Shown here: piece by piece, positions 18,543-27,826 of the stretch
Position numbering within the stretch: position 1 is the first letter of the stretch
Layout: every line of letters starts with the position of its first letter
NCBI RefSeq assembly: GCF_905120355.1
Contig: NZ_CAJHOB010000001.1
Location: 177,485-241,484 of the forward strand
Length of the DNA: 64,000 nt
Direction of reading: 5' to 3'
From: Azonexus hydrophilus
Lineage (GTDB): Bacteria > Pseudomonadota > Gammaproteobacteria > Burkholderiales > Rhodocyclaceae
Notes under the pieces: generated by a model
Database searches by the model: none
Told to the model about the DNA's origin: nothing
Seen by the model: the letters and a program-made list of their open reading frames with translations, nothing else
Program-made: the position numbers and the translations under genes

Positions 18543-19457
18543 TCACACCCGGCCGAGAACCAGATACTCCATCAAGGCCTTCTGCACATGCAGGCGATTT
18601 TCCGCCTCATCCCAGACTACCGACTGCGGCCCGTCGATCACCTCGGAAGTGACCTCCTCGCCACGATGCGCCGGCAGGCAGTGCATGAACAGGGCCTGCG
18701 GATGTGCCACCGCCATCATCTCGGCATCGACGCACCAGTCGGCAAAGGCCTTCATCCGCACCTCGTTTTCCGCTTCGAAACCCATCGACGTCCAGACATC
18801 GGTGGTGACCAGATCGGCACCGCGACACGCCGCCATCGGATCGGCAAAAATCTGGTAATGCGCCGGGTCGACACCGGAAATCAGTTCAGGGTTCAAGGCA
18901 TATCCGGGCGGAGTCGAGACGTGCACCTTGAAATCCAGCACCTGTGCCGCCTGCAACCAGGTATTGCACATGTTGTTGGCGTCGCCGACCCAGGCCACCG
19001 TCTTGCCTTGAATCGAGCCGCGATGCTCGATGTAGGTGAAGATGTCAGCCAGGATCTGACAGGGATGGTATTCGTTGGTCAGGCCGTTGATCACCGGCAC
19101 CCGCGAATTGGCGGCAAAGCGCTCGATGATGTCCTGCTCGAAGGTGCGGATCATCACGATATCGCTCATGCGCGAAATCACCTGCGCCGCATCTTCCACC
19201 GGCTCGCCGCGCCCGAGTTGCGAATCGCGGGTATTGAGGTAGATCGCCGTACCGCCCAGCTGCTGCACCCCGGCCTCGAACGACAGACGGGTGCGGGTGC
19301 TGGCTTTTTCAAAAATCATCACCAGCGTACGGTCGGTAAGCGGCCAGTATTTCTGATAGGCCTTGAACTGCGCCTTGATCCAGCGTGCCCGTTCGATCAC
19401 GTGATCGTACTCTGCGCGACTGAAATCCTTGAACTGCAGGTAATGCTTGAGCGCCAT
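18543..19457 (-). CDS. argF: Ornithine carbamoyltransferase ArgF
   Basis: A 304-residue anabolic ornithine carbamoyltransferase (carbamoyl phosphate + ornithine to citrulline). The carbamoyl-phosphate motif STRTR is at residues 53-57. The HPCQ-type loop (YHPCQILADI), the ornithine-binding DVWTSMG and the HCLPAHRGEEV block near the C-terminus are intact. Only four bases separate it from the argD stop. Full length, typical of the Pseudomonas/betaproteobacterial type. Confidence 0.96.
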   Translation of the reverse strand: MALKHYLQFKDFSRAEYDHVIERARWIKAQFKAYQKYWPLTDRTLVMIFEKASTRTRLSFEAGVQQLGGTAIYLNTRDSQLGRGEPVEDAAQVISRMSDIVMIRTFEQDIIERFAANSRVPVINGLTNEYHPCQILADIFTYIEHRGSIQGKTVAWVGDANNMCNTWLQAAQVLDFKVHVSTPPGYALNPELISGVDPAHYQIFADPMAACRGADLVTTDVWTSMGFEAENEVRMKAFADWCVDAEMMAVAHPQALFMHCLPAHRGEEVTSEVIDGPQSVVWDEAENRLHVQKALMEYLVLGRV

Positions 19458-19461
19458 GGTT

Positions 19462-20634
19462 TTACCCCGTGAGAAATTCCCGGATGAGCAAGCTCAGACG
19501 ACTGACCAGTTCACGCGCGTCAGCCTCGCTGAAATTGAGCGCCGGCAACAGACGAACTACCGTATCGCCAGTCACGTTGATCAGCAGACCACTTTCCAGT
19601 GCTTTGCCCACCAGCGCGCCACAGGGCCGGTCGAGTTCGATACCGATCATCAGGCCGTGGCCACGGATATCGACCAGACCGTTGAGGCCACGCAGATTTT
19701 CCGCCACGCCCTCACGAATCAGGCGTCCCATACGGTCGGCGTTGGCGAGCAGGTTTTCTTCTTCCATGCAGGCCAGCGTAGTCAGCGCGGCGCGACAGGC
19801 CAACGGATTGCCACCGAAGGTCGAACCGTGATTGCCCGGCCCGAACAACCCGGCCGCCTTCCCTCCCGCCAGACAGGCACCGATCGGCACACCGGATGCC
19901 AGCCCCTTGGCCAGCGTGGCCACATCCGGCTGCACGCCGGCCAGTTGGTAACCGAACCACTGCCCGGTACGACCCATGCCGCACTGCACCTCATCGCACA
20001 TCATCAGCCAGTCGTGGGCATCGCAAACCGCGCGCACCCCTTGGTAATAGGCCGTGTCGGCAAGGTGGATGCCGCCTTCGCCCTGAATGATTTCAAACAG
20101 CACCGCCACGATGTTCTTGTTGTGCTCGGCGACCGCTTTCAACGCGTCCAGATCACCGTAGGGGACACGCACGAAACCAGTGACCAAAGGCTCGAAACCG
20201 ATCTGCACCTTGCGGTTGCCCGTCGCTGACAAGGTCGCCAGGGTCCGCCCGTGGAAGGCTTTTTCCATCACCACCACGGTCGGCAGCTCGATGCCTTTTT
20301 TGTGACCATAAAAGCGCGCCAGCTTGATCGCAGCTTCGTTGGCCTCGCAACCGGAATTGCAGAAAAACACTTCCGACATCCCGGACAGGGCGCACAACTT
20401 GTCCGCCAGCGCTTCCTGGCCGCTCACGCCGTACAGATTCGAGGTATGAATCAGGCGACTGGCCTGGTCGGCAATCGCCGCCACCAGTTTCGGGTGGGCG
20501 TGACCCAGGGTATTGACCGCAATGCCGGAAACAGCGTCGAGATATTCGCGCCCTTCGGTATCGGTGAGGCGGCTCCCCTGACCCTGGCTGAAAGCCACCG
20601 GCAGGCGAGCGTAGGTATTCATGACATGTGACAT
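19462..20634 (-). CDS. argD: Acetylornithine aminotransferase ArgD
   Basis: Class III PLP aminotransferase of 390 residues. The Schiff-base lysine is Lys243 (LAKGLASGVPIG). CDEVQCGMGRTG carries the PLP-ring aspartate, and FCNSGCEANEAAIKLAR is the phosphate-binding region. It converts N-acetylglutamate semialdehyde to N2-acetylornithine and may also serve lysine synthesis (succinyl-DAP transaminase). The Met at 20634 or the one four codons later could start it. First gene of the argD-argF-argG cluster. A structured leader region lies upstream (20684-20719). Confidence 0.94.
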   Translation of the reverse strand: MSHVMNTYARLPVAFSQGQGSRLTDTEGREYLDAVSGIAVNTLGHAHPKLVAAIADQASRLIHTSNLYGVSGQEALADKLCALSGMSEVFFCNSGCEANEAAIKLARFYGHKKGIELPTVVVMEKAFHGRTLATLSATGNRKVQIGFEPLVTGFVRVPYGDLDALKAVAEHNKNIVAVLFEIIQGEGGIHLADTAYYQGVRAVCDAHDWLMMCDEVQCGMGRTGQWFGYQLAGVQPDVATLAKGLASGVPIGACLAGGKAAGLFGPGNHGSTFGGNPLACRAALTTLACMEEENLLANADRMGRLIREGVAENLRGLNGLVDIRGHGLMIGIELDRPCGALVGKALESGLLINVTGDTVVRLLPALNFSEADARELVSRLSLLIREFLTG

Positions 20635-20683
20635 GAGGCGACCCCATAAACGAAAAACGGCGGCCAGCGCCGCCCAGTTGACG

Positions 20684-20719
20684 CTGCAAGATTCCCTTAT
20701 TTCCGGGAAAAGCTTGCAG
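20684..20719. other. Hairpin in the argD-parA divergent intergenic region
   Basis: CTGCAAG (20684-20690) pairs with CTTGCAG (20713-20719), with a second inner stem TCCC/GGGA. A further GGCGGC-CAGC-GCCGCC stem lies at about 20660-20675. They fall in the gap between the divergent argD and parA starts, so they could act in the argD leader or as an operator. The role is not established. Confidence 0.4.
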
Positions 20720-20769
20720 GAATGGAGATGTTAAGTGAAAAATAGCGCCCTGTATAGAACGGGCCAGCC

Positions 20770-21555
20770 ATGAGAATAGCGATCTTCAATCAAAAAGGCG
20801 GCGTGGGCAAAACCACCACCGCACTCAATCTGGGGGCTGCCCTGCAGCGCTCTGGAACACCGCCGTTGCTCATTGACCTCGATCCGCAAGGGCACTTGTC
20901 CAGCATCCATGGCAAGACCTCGCTGCCATCGGAGCAGAGTCTGTTCGCGTTCTTCCAGGACCAGCGCACGCTGCGCGAACTGGAAGTCGACTGGGAGAAT
21001 ATCGGCCAGCTGATTCCCGCCCATCAGCAGCTGATCAAGGTCGATTCTATTTTCGGCAAGGGCCCGGCGATTCTCAACAAGCTGCGCCACGGCCTGGACA
21101 CCCTCGATGCCAGCCACCCCAACCGTCCCTGCATCATCGATTGCTGTCCCTACATTGGTGTGCTGGCCCTGAACGCCATTTTCGCCTGCGAGCTGCTGAT
21201 CATCCCGGTCTCCACCGACTACCTGTCACTGCAGGCGGCCGAGCAGATCTCACGTACCCTGCAGGTCCTGGAGCCGGTACTGAAACGACGGGTGCCGCGC
21301 TACTACCTGCTGACCCGCTTTGACCGCCGCCGCCGCATGAGCGAAGACGTACGCAGCAAACTGCGCGAGCGTTACGGCGACGAGGTGCTGGACACCGCCA
21401 TCACCGAAAACGTAGCCGTCGCCGAGAGCCCGGCCTTCAACCAGGACGTGTTCCGGCGCAACGCGAGCAGCGCGGGGGCACAGGACTACCAGCACTTGTT
21501 CACCGAACTGGTTGAACGCGGCCACCTGCCCGCTGCCCCACCCGTCACTGGCTAA
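20770..21555 (+). CDS. Orphan ParA/MinD-family ATPase
   Basis: A 261-residue deviant Walker-A ATPase. KGGVGKTT sits at residues 10-17, the switch I aspartate is in LLIDLDPQGHLS, and Walker B is CIIDCCPYIG. The whole length fits ParA proteins without an N-terminal DNA-binding domain. No parB gene or parS-like repeat is adjacent, so a chromosome-partition role is unlikely. Orphan ParAs position other cargo such as chemotaxis clusters or storage granules. It ends 10 bp from a convergent small gene. Confidence 0.85.
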   Translation: MRIAIFNQKGGVGKTTTALNLGAALQRSGTPPLLIDLDPQGHLSSIHGKTSLPSEQSLFAFFQDQRTLRELEVDWENIGQLIPAHQQLIKVDSIFGKGPAILNKLRHGLDTLDASHPNRPCIIDCCPYIGVLALNAIFACELLIIPVSTDYLSLQAAEQISRTLQVLEPVLKRRVPRYYLLTRFDRRRRMSEDVRSKLRERYGDEVLDTAITENVAVAESPAFNQDVFRRNASSAGAQDYQHLFTELVERGHLPAAPPVTG

Positions 21556-21565
21556 ACCCGGGGGC

Positions 21566-21796
21566 TCAGCGGGTGCTAATCAGGTCCACCACGTCTTCAT
21601 AATTGACGGTGCCCAAACGGCCATTCATCGGCACGTTCTGGTACACGCAATCGAGCACCTGGCAATTGTTATAGATCTGTTCCACCTTGCGCCGCGCATC
21701 GGCCTCGTCACGCCCATGAAAGGACAGGTGCTCAACGACGACTCCGGTCCGGGTGCGAATGCGGAACTGATATTTCCCTATCGTTCCTGCCAACAT
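21566..21796 (-). CDS. Small conserved-looking protein of unknown function
   Basis: A 76-residue soluble protein with no recognised domain. It begins MLAGTIGKYQFRIRTRTG and contains RKVEQIYNNCQVLDC, with two cysteines spaced five apart, then ends VDLISTR. The reading frame has the same codon style as its neighbours and the gene is convergent with parA. It is probably real, given sensible composition and little room for anything else, but no function can be assigned. Confidence 0.6.
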   Translation of the reverse strand: MLAGTIGKYQFRIRTRTGVVVEHLSFHGRDEADARRKVEQIYNNCQVLDCVYQNVPMNGRLGTVNYEDVVDLISTR

Positions 21797-21852
21797 AAAA
21801 ACCCCGTCAGATCAATGTAGTACGACGAGTATATGCAGCGGTTTCTAGGATT

Positions 21853-22614
21853 TCAATAAATTTTTTCATCTCCTGCCACGACCACCTGACGCACCAGCTC
21901 CCGTCCCGCATAGGCCAGCCAGGGCAGAACGAAGGGAAACAGCGGCAAGAGCAGGGCACTCCCCACCCCCAAAACCCCCAGAATGCCCGCCCACACCAGG
22001 GCGGGCCCAGGGTTGCCAAACACCAGCCGCACGCTGCACACCACTGCCGGTACCAGTTCAGCACGGCGTTCCGCCAGCAGGGGCACGGAAAAAGCCGTCA
22101 CCACGTAAACCAGGGCCGCGATGAAACAACCCGACACCCCCGCCCAGAAGGCAAAGCGCGAAGCTTCCAGCGCCCGCTCCGGAACATGGGCAAAGGTAAA
22201 TGGCGTACCGCCGACCATATAGCTGTAAAGAATGGCTGCATCCGTTGCGAAAATCAGGAACAACAGCAGGCAGACCAGCGCCAGCACCCACAGGGCCGGC
22301 GCTGCCTGAAAAAACCCGGCGGCAATTGCACCGGGACCGGGTGGTTCACCACGCTCGGCCGCACGGGCAATGCCAAAAAAACCCGCCAGCATGACCGGGC
22401 CGAACAACATGAACCCCCCTGCCGCTGCCAGCACAAACGGCAGCAGACCCTGACCGTGCAACAGCACGAACATCAGCACGCCAAGCAAGGCAAACGGCAA
22501 GGCGTAGAGGAAGGACAGGATGCGCGTCCGGCAAGCCATCTGCCAGCCAGCAGCCAGCGCCGCGCGCAGGGTGGCCAGGGTGTACGGACGCAAGCTCAAG
22601 GCGGGGAGAGTCAT
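21853..22614 (-). CDS. DUF2189 integral membrane protein
   Basis: A 253-residue protein from the ATG at 22614 with about six hydrophobic helices. The family mark is the ALAAGWQMACRTRILSFLYALPF opening and the central FGPVMLAGFFGIARA..RGEPPGP cytosolic turn. DUF2189 proteins are common in alpha- and betaproteobacteria, often near cytochrome oxidase or metal genes, and have no established function. It lies just downstream of the metal-efflux cluster on the same strand but 88 bp beyond its last stop. Confidence 0.8.
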   Translation of the reverse strand: MTLPALSLRPYTLATLRAALAAGWQMACRTRILSFLYALPFALLGVLMFVLLHGQGLLPFVLAAAGGFMLFGPVMLAGFFGIARAAERGEPPGPGAIAAGFFQAAPALWVLALVCLLLFLIFATDAAILYSYMVGGTPFTFAHVPERALEASRFAFWAGVSGCFIAALVYVVTAFSVPLLAERRAELVPAVVCSVRLVFGNPGPALVWAGILGVLGVGSALLLPLFPFVLPWLAYAGRELVRQVVVAGDEKIY

Positions 22615-22701
22615 GACAGTTGGCGGCAAGTGAACAGTGCCGTCAGCCTAGCCCGGACCAGACTTCCCCGCTGCGATGCAGATCAAGAACGCCGATGCAT
22701 T

Positions 22702-23166
22702 TCAATAACGGGCAAACACCCGCGCCGCACCCGTTGGCTCGATCAGCAACACGGCGTAAGCATCCTTGCGGCCGCCGTAGGCCGGCCCGTCCATCCCCGG
22801 CGAACCGACCGGCATGCCGGGCACCGCCAGCCCGAGCGCTGTCGGCCGCTCACGCAACAGACGCCGGATCTCTGCCGCCGGCACATGCCCTTCCAGCAAA
22901 TAGCCACCGACCTTCGCCGTATGACAGGAAGCGTAGCGGGCCGGCATGCCAAGACGCTGGCGCTGCGCATCAAGATCATCGACCTCGTACACCTTGACGG
23001 CAAAACCATTCTTCTCCAGATGCGCCACCCAATCGCCGCAACAGCCACAGAGCGGACTTTTCCAGACCTCCACACCCTGCCGTGGCGCCTCCGCCTGCAG
23101 CAGGCCGTACCAGGGCAGGAGCACCGCAGCGGCAAGCAGGCGGCGGCGTGTATTCGATACATTCAT
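22702..23166 (-). CDS. DUF411 periplasmic metal-binding protein
   Basis: A 154-residue secreted protein from the ATG at 23166, which is preceded by GAGGAGAG. The signal peptide covers about 1-26. The DUF411 core follows: VWKSPLCGCCGDWV (Cys40, Cys42, Cys43), YASCHTAKVGGYLLEGHVP (Cys81, His82) and GLAVPGMPVGSPGM (Met-rich). Members are linked to copper and other metal-resistance loci. It is the last gene of the heavy-metal RND cluster and probably chaperones metal in the periplasm. Confidence 0.88.
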   Translation of the reverse strand: MNVSNTRRRLLAAAVLLPWYGLLQAEAPRQGVEVWKSPLCGCCGDWVAHLEKNGFAVKVYEVDDLDAQRQRLGMPARYASCHTAKVGGYLLEGHVPAAEIRRLLRERPTALGLAVPGMPVGSPGMDGPAYGGRKDAYAVLLIEPTGAARVFARY

Positions 23167-23180
23167 TTTTCTCTCCTCGC

Positions 23181-23552
23181 TCAACGCACCACGGCCCGCG
23201 CCAGCAGGGGCTTCTGCCCCGGCCAGCTGACCTGCAGCAGCAGTTTGTCCCCCGCCACCAGCTGACCATCGCCTTGCAGTAGATCCTGGCCGCTCGCCTG
23301 CAGAGCGATTTCCTGCTTCTTCGTCCCCGACAGCACGGTCAGTTTGCCGCTGGCCCCTGCCGTCGCCAGCGGTGCGCCATGGTTGCTGGCATGCACGGTA
23401 ATGCGCCCACCCTCGGCAACAATTTCGAATTGCGCCTGCCCGGCTTCCGCCACGGTGCCGCCATGCACCGCCTGGCCATGGCCTTCGTGCGCTGACAGCG
23501 GCTGGGCGGCACACGCTGCCGCAAGGAACAAAGGGAAAATCAGTCGTTTCAT
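23181..23552 (-). CDS. Small periplasmic accessory protein of the metal-efflux cluster
   Basis: A 123-residue protein from the ATG at 23552 (AGGAGTG 8 bases upstream). A signal peptide ends around AQPLSA, followed by HEGHGQAVHGG, a short His-rich metal-binding stretch right after cleavage. The rest is beta-rich with no recognised domain; its HASNHG..LATAGASGKLTVLSG style resembles proteins next to CzcCBA genes. It lies 17 bp after the RND gene stop and 14 bp before DUF411, so all are cotranscribed. Confidence 0.7.
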   Translation of the reverse strand: MKRLIFPLFLAAACAAQPLSAHEGHGQAVHGGTVAEAGQAQFEIVAEGGRITVHASNHGAPLATAGASGKLTVLSGTKKQEIALQASGQDLLQGDGQLVAGDKLLLQVSWPGQKPLLARAVVR

Positions 23553-23569
23553 GATGTCACTCCTGTGTA

Positions 23570-26500
23570 TCAAAGGGTTTCGTTGAATGATTCGCCGAGC
23601 AAACGTTCGGCCGGTTTACGGCCGAAGCGCCAGAACAGGGCGGGGGTGATGAAGGTGTCAAGCAGGGTCGCGCCAATCAGGCCGGAGAAAATCACCACGG
23701 CCACCGGATGCAGGATTTCAGTCCCCGGCTGTCCGGCCTCGAAAAGCAGGGGTGCCAGGGCAAACGCCGCCACCAATGCGGTCATCAGCACGGGCGTCAG
23801 ACGTTCCTGCGCGCCGCGCACGATCATCTCCCGGGTGAAGCGCTCACCTTCGAAGCGCATCAGGTTGAGCCAGTGGCTGACCTTGAGAATGCCATTGCGC
23901 GTCGCGATGCCGGCCAGGGTAATGAATCCGATCAAGGCGGCAATCGACAACGGCTGCCCCGACAACCACAGCCCAAGCACCGCCCCCACCAACGCCAACG
24001 GCACGTTGGCCATGACCAGAATCGCCAGCAGCGCCGAACGGTAGCGCCCGTACAGCACCATGAACACCAGCAGGGCCGAACCGGTCGCCAGCAGGGCAAT
24101 CAGGCGCGCGGCCTCCTCCTGCGCCTGGAATTGCCCGCCCAGGGTGATGAAGTAGCCGCTGGGCAGCGGCGTCCCGGCAATCGCTGCGCGCACGTCGGCC
24201 ACCACCTCGGACAGCGCCCGCCCCTGCGCATTGAGCGACAGCACGATGCGTCGCCGGCCGTCATCGCGCGCAATCTGGTTCGGCCCGTCGCTCTCCTCGA
24301 TGCGCGCCAGCTGCGCCAGGGGCACCGCCCCCAACGGGGTCTCGATGAGCAACGCCTGCAGGCTCTGCGGCCCCCGCCCCTCTTCCGGCAAACGCAAGCG
24401 CAGGTCGAATCGCCGGTTGCCATCGATGATCTGGCCGATCTTTTCTCCTTCGACCAGAATCTGCAGTTCCCGCAGCAACGCCCCGGGCGCCAGACCATAG
24501 CGGGCGGCGGCGGCAAAATCGACCGCGACCCGGATCTGCGGCGCCAGCACCTGTTTCTCGATCTCGAGATCGGCCACGCCGGGAATCTGCTGCAGCTTCT
24601 CGCGCAACACATGCGCCTGACTGCGCAACAGATCGAGATCGTCACCGAACAACTTCACCGCCACCTGCGCCCGCACCCCGGACAACATGTGATCGATCCG
24701 GTGCGAAATCGGCTGCCCCAGATTCAAGCTGCCAGGCAGATGCTTCAGGCGTTCACGGATGTCCGCATGCACCGCCTCCTTGTCGCGCCCGCCAGGTTGC
24801 AAACGCAATTCCAGTTCCGACACATGCACGCCTTCGGCATGCTCATCCAGCTCGGCGCGTCCGGAACGACGCCCGATCTGGGCGATCTCCGGCACCGCAC
24901 GCAACAACAGTTCGGCCTGGGTGGCCACCTGCACCGATTCAGCCAGCGTCACCCCGGGATCGAGGCGTAAGGTCACGGTCATCGAGCCTTCGTTAAACGG
25001 TGGCAGAAAAGTGGTGGGGAAAAACGGCACGGCGGCCACCGCCAGCAACACAGCGGCCGCCGCACTCATGAGCGGCCCCCGGGGGGCTGCCAGCACCCGC
25101 TCGAGCAGCGGTTGATATGCACGTTTGAGGCGACTGACCAGCGCGGTGTCCACATGCCGGCGCGCCACCAGCGCCGGCAACAAGTAGTAGGACAGCACCG
25201 GCGTCACCGTCACCGACACCAGCAGCGAGGCCAGGATGGCAACGATGTACGCCACGCCCAACGGTACGAACAAGCGCCCCTCGATGCCGGGCAAGGCGAA
25301 TAAGGGCACGAACACCAGGGCGATGATGAAGGTGGCGTAGACAATCGCCGAACGTACTTCGAGCGAAGCCTTGATCACCAGCTCGCGCACATCGTACGGC
25401 TGCCCCTGCGCCGCGGCCGCGCGCATGCGCCGCAGGATGTTTTCCACATCCACCACCGCATCATCGACCAGTTCGCCAATGGCAATCGCCAGCCCGCCCA
25501 GGGTCATGGTGTTGATTGATAATTTGAACCAGTCGAACACCAGTACCGCAATCAGGATCGAGAGCGGAATGGCGGTCAGCGAAATGAGCATGGTGCGCAG
25601 GTTGCCGAGGAAAAAGAACAGCACCCCGGCGACCAGGCAGGCGGCAAACAGCAGTTTGAGTTGCAGGTTGTCGATCGAGGACTTGATGAAATCGGCCTGG
25701 CGGAAAAACACTTCCGGCGCCAGCACGCCCGCAGGCAGGTTGTTTTTCATGTCCGCCAACGCCGCTTCCAGACGCCGGGTGAGATCGATGGTGTCGGCAT
25801 TGGGCTGCTTCTGGATACTCAACACCACCGCCGGCGCACCGTTGAAACCCGCATCGCCGCGCTTCACCGCCGCCGCGAAATCGACCCGGGCGACTTGCCG
25901 CAACAAGATGGGCTGTCCGTTACGCGCCCCCAGGGCGAGATTGCGCAAATCCTCCAGCTGCGCGCTCCGCCCCAGATGGCGGATCAGGTATTCGCGGCCA
26001 TTGATTTCGAGAAAGCCGCCGGAACTGTTCGTCGAATACCCGCGCAAGGCGCTTTCCAGTTGTTCCAGGCTGATACCCAGTTCGTTCATGCGCCGGCTAT
26101 CAGGCTGGACCTGATATTGCCGCACCGCGCCGCCGATCGGAATCACCTGCGCCACGCCGGCCACCGCCAGCAGGCGCGGCCGCAGCACCCAGTCGGCGTA
26201 CTCGCGGGCAGCCATGGCATCCCCCTGCTCCGCCGCCAACGGAATCGCCAGCATCATCACTTCGCCCATCACCGAAGACACTGCGCCCATGCTCGGCGTG
26301 ATGCCTGCCGGCAATTCGCTGGCCAACCCGCCCAGGCGCTCGCTCACCATCTGCCGCGCCCGGTAGAGATCGGTTTGCCAGTCGAAAGCGACGTAGACGA
26401 ACGACAACCCTGCTGCCGATACCGAACGCACGCTGCTGACACCGGGCAAACCGCTGAGCGCGGTTTCCAGCGGGAAGCTGATCAACTGCTCCACCTCTTC

Positions 26501-26674
26501 CGGCGCCATGCCGCCCGCTTCGGTCATCAAGGTCACCGTCGGTCGGTTGAGATCGGGAAAGACATCGACTGGCAGCCGTTGTGCCTGAAAGGCGCCGTAC
26601 AGCATCAGGACGCAGGCGGCGACCAGCACCGGCAAACGGGCGGCCAGACTTTTTTCCAGTAACCACTGAAACAT
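23570..26674 (-). CDS. Heavy-metal efflux RND transporter (CzcA/CusA family)
   Basis: A full-length 1034-residue inner-membrane RND pump with 12 transmembrane helices and two large periplasmic loops. The opening VAACVLMLYGAFQAQRLPVDVFPDLNRP is characteristic of the heavy-metal (HME) class. The TM4 proton-relay motif is IGELVDDAVVDVEN (about 399-412) with Asp404/Asp405. It differs both from the divalent-cation form (DFG..VDGAV) and from the Cu/Ag form (AIGAMVDAA) as I know them, so the metal is not certain. Partner adaptor gene lies upstream with a 9-bp gap. No outer-membrane channel gene is in this cluster. Confidence 0.93.
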   Translation of the reverse strand: MFQWLLEKSLAARLPVLVAACVLMLYGAFQAQRLPVDVFPDLNRPTVTLMTEAGGMAPEEVEQLISFPLETALSGLPGVSSVRSVSAAGLSFVYVAFDWQTDLYRARQMVSERLGGLASELPAGITPSMGAVSSVMGEVMMLAIPLAAEQGDAMAAREYADWVLRPRLLAVAGVAQVIPIGGAVRQYQVQPDSRRMNELGISLEQLESALRGYSTNSSGGFLEINGREYLIRHLGRSAQLEDLRNLALGARNGQPILLRQVARVDFAAAVKRGDAGFNGAPAVVLSIQKQPNADTIDLTRRLEAALADMKNNLPAGVLAPEVFFRQADFIKSSIDNLQLKLLFAACLVAGVLFFFLGNLRTMLISLTAIPLSILIAVLVFDWFKLSINTMTLGGLAIAIGELVDDAVVDVENILRRMRAAAAQGQPYDVRELVIKASLEVRSAIVYATFIIALVFVPLFALPGIEGRLFVPLGVAYIVAILASLLVSVTVTPVLSYYLLPALVARRHVDTALVSRLKRAYQPLLERVLAAPRGPLMSAAAAVLLAVAAVPFFPTTFLPPFNEGSMTVTLRLDPGVTLAESVQVATQAELLLRAVPEIAQIGRRSGRAELDEHAEGVHVSELELRLQPGGRDKEAVHADIRERLKHLPGSLNLGQPISHRIDHMLSGVRAQVAVKLFGDDLDLLRSQAHVLREKLQQIPGVADLEIEKQVLAPQIRVAVDFAAAARYGLAPGALLRELQILVEGEKIGQIIDGNRRFDLRLRLPEEGRGPQSLQALLIETPLGAVPLAQLARIEESDGPNQIARDDGRRRIVLSLNAQGRALSEVVADVRAAIAGTPLPSGYFITLGGQFQAQEEAARLIALLATGSALLVFMVLYGRYRSALLAILVMANVPLALVGAVLGLWLSGQPLSIAALIGFITLAGIATRNGILKVSHWLNLMRFEGERFTREMIVRGAQERLTPVLMTALVAAFALAPLLFEAGQPGTEILHPVAVVIFSGLIGATLLDTFITPALFWRFGRKPAERLLGESFNETL

Positions 26675-26683
26675 GCGGCCTCC

Positions 26684-27826
26684 TCAGCGGATCTGGCTGA
26701 TCAGGCCAGCCCCGGACACCACCACCCGGTCTCCCGCCTGCAGACCATCACGCACCACTACCCGCTGCCCATCAAGCGGTTCGCTGCGCACGCTCTTCAA
26801 CACGAACTGCTCGGCATGCACCTTGACCCAGACCGCCGGCAGATTGGCCGGCGTACGCACCAGCGCAGCACTCGGCAACGGCACGCCCGCCACCTCCTGC
26901 GCCAGCTGCACCTGCAGCCTGACCGGTTGCCCCAGCGGCCAGTGCACACCCGCCCCCGGCGCCCGCACGCCAAACAGCAAGGGCAGCGTCTGTTCGCGCA
27001 AACGCCGGGCAGCGCCGAGAAATTCCAGCGCCAGACCGGCCTCCGCCGGGGCCGTGCCGCTACTGTCCGCAGCCAGATAGGCCCGGGCGATGTCCTGCAC
27101 GCGCAAGCCCGCATACGCGCTGGCCTCGACAAACAGGCTATCGGGATCGGTGATTTCAAAAATCAGCGCGCCCGCCTCAACCACCTGTCCGGCCACGCCA
27201 TTGACCGCAGCCACCACGCCATCCACCGGCGCAATGAGGGCATCACTGCCGGACAAGCCCTGATTGAGCGCGGCCACCCGGGCACGCAGGCTACCGATTT
27301 CACTGGCGGCGGCCTCGATCTCCCTGCCCGGCACACTGTCGCGCAATTCCTGCAGCCGCGCCAACCGCTTCTCCGCCAGCTGCAAGGCCGCTGTCAACTC
27401 GGCCAGCTGCGCCACCTGCCCGGCCCGTTCCAGTTGCCCGGCCGCCGGCAGAATGCGTGCCAGCACCTGCCCCTTCTTCACCCGGCTCCCCGGCAACGGC
27501 AAACCCTGCGCCCCGGCCTCCAGCCGCCCGGCCAGCAACGCCTGCACCCGCCCGCCACGTTGCGGATCAAGTACCACCTGTCCGCTCAATTCGATGCTTT
27601 GCGGCACCGCCAACTGCTGTGCCACCTGGGTCCGTATCGCCAGCTGGCGCTGAGTCGGTTTGGGTAGAAAAACACTGCCGTCGGCCAGCCGTTTCGGCTG
27701 ATCACCCGTATCCGGCAACTGTACCGGCGCATCGCCGTGATCGTGCCCCTCATGCGCCAGCCCGGGTACGGCAAGGCAAAACGCCCCCCAGACGGCAACC
27801 AGTGCTGCTCGCTGCATTCGGTTCAT
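26684..27826 (-). CDS. RND periplasmic adaptor (CzcB/CusB family)
   Basis: A 380-residue membrane-fusion protein. Signal peptide to about residue 24, then HEGHDHGD, a His/Asp metal-binding start of the mature chain. Barrel-sandwich (RGGRVQALLAGRLE... KKGQVLARI), helical hairpin and beta-barrel domains follow. It connects the RND pump to an outer-membrane channel that must be encoded elsewhere. The start overlaps the preceding gene's stop (ATGA). Confidence 0.9.
   Translation of the reverse strand: MNRMQRAALVAVWGAFCLAVPGLAHEGHDHGDAPVQLPDTGDQPKRLADGSVFLPKPTQRQLAIRTQVAQQLAVPQSIELSGQVVLDPQRGGRVQALLAGRLEAGAQGLPLPGSRVKKGQVLARILPAAGQLERAGQVAQLAELTAALQLAEKRLARLQELRDSVPGREIEAAASEIGSLRARVAALNQGLSGSDALIAPVDGVVAAVNGVAGQVVEAGALIFEITDPDSLFVEASAYAGLRVQDIARAYLAADSSGTAPAEAGLALEFLGAARRLREQTLPLLFGVRAPGAGVHWPLGQPVRLQVQLAQEVAGVPLPSAALVRTPANLPAVWVKVHAEQFVLKSVRSEPLDGQRVVVRDGLQAGDRVVVSGAGLISQIR

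Noticed and set aside
22186..23265. Long plus-strand open frame across the DUF2189 and DUF411 genes
   Set aside because: It spans two real minus-strand genes and a gap, with shadow-like composition (many Gln/His/Arg) and no domain.
23708..24970. Open frame of about 420 codons opposite the RND pump
   Set aside because: It is the antisense of a pump with intact motifs; composition is typical of a shadow frame.
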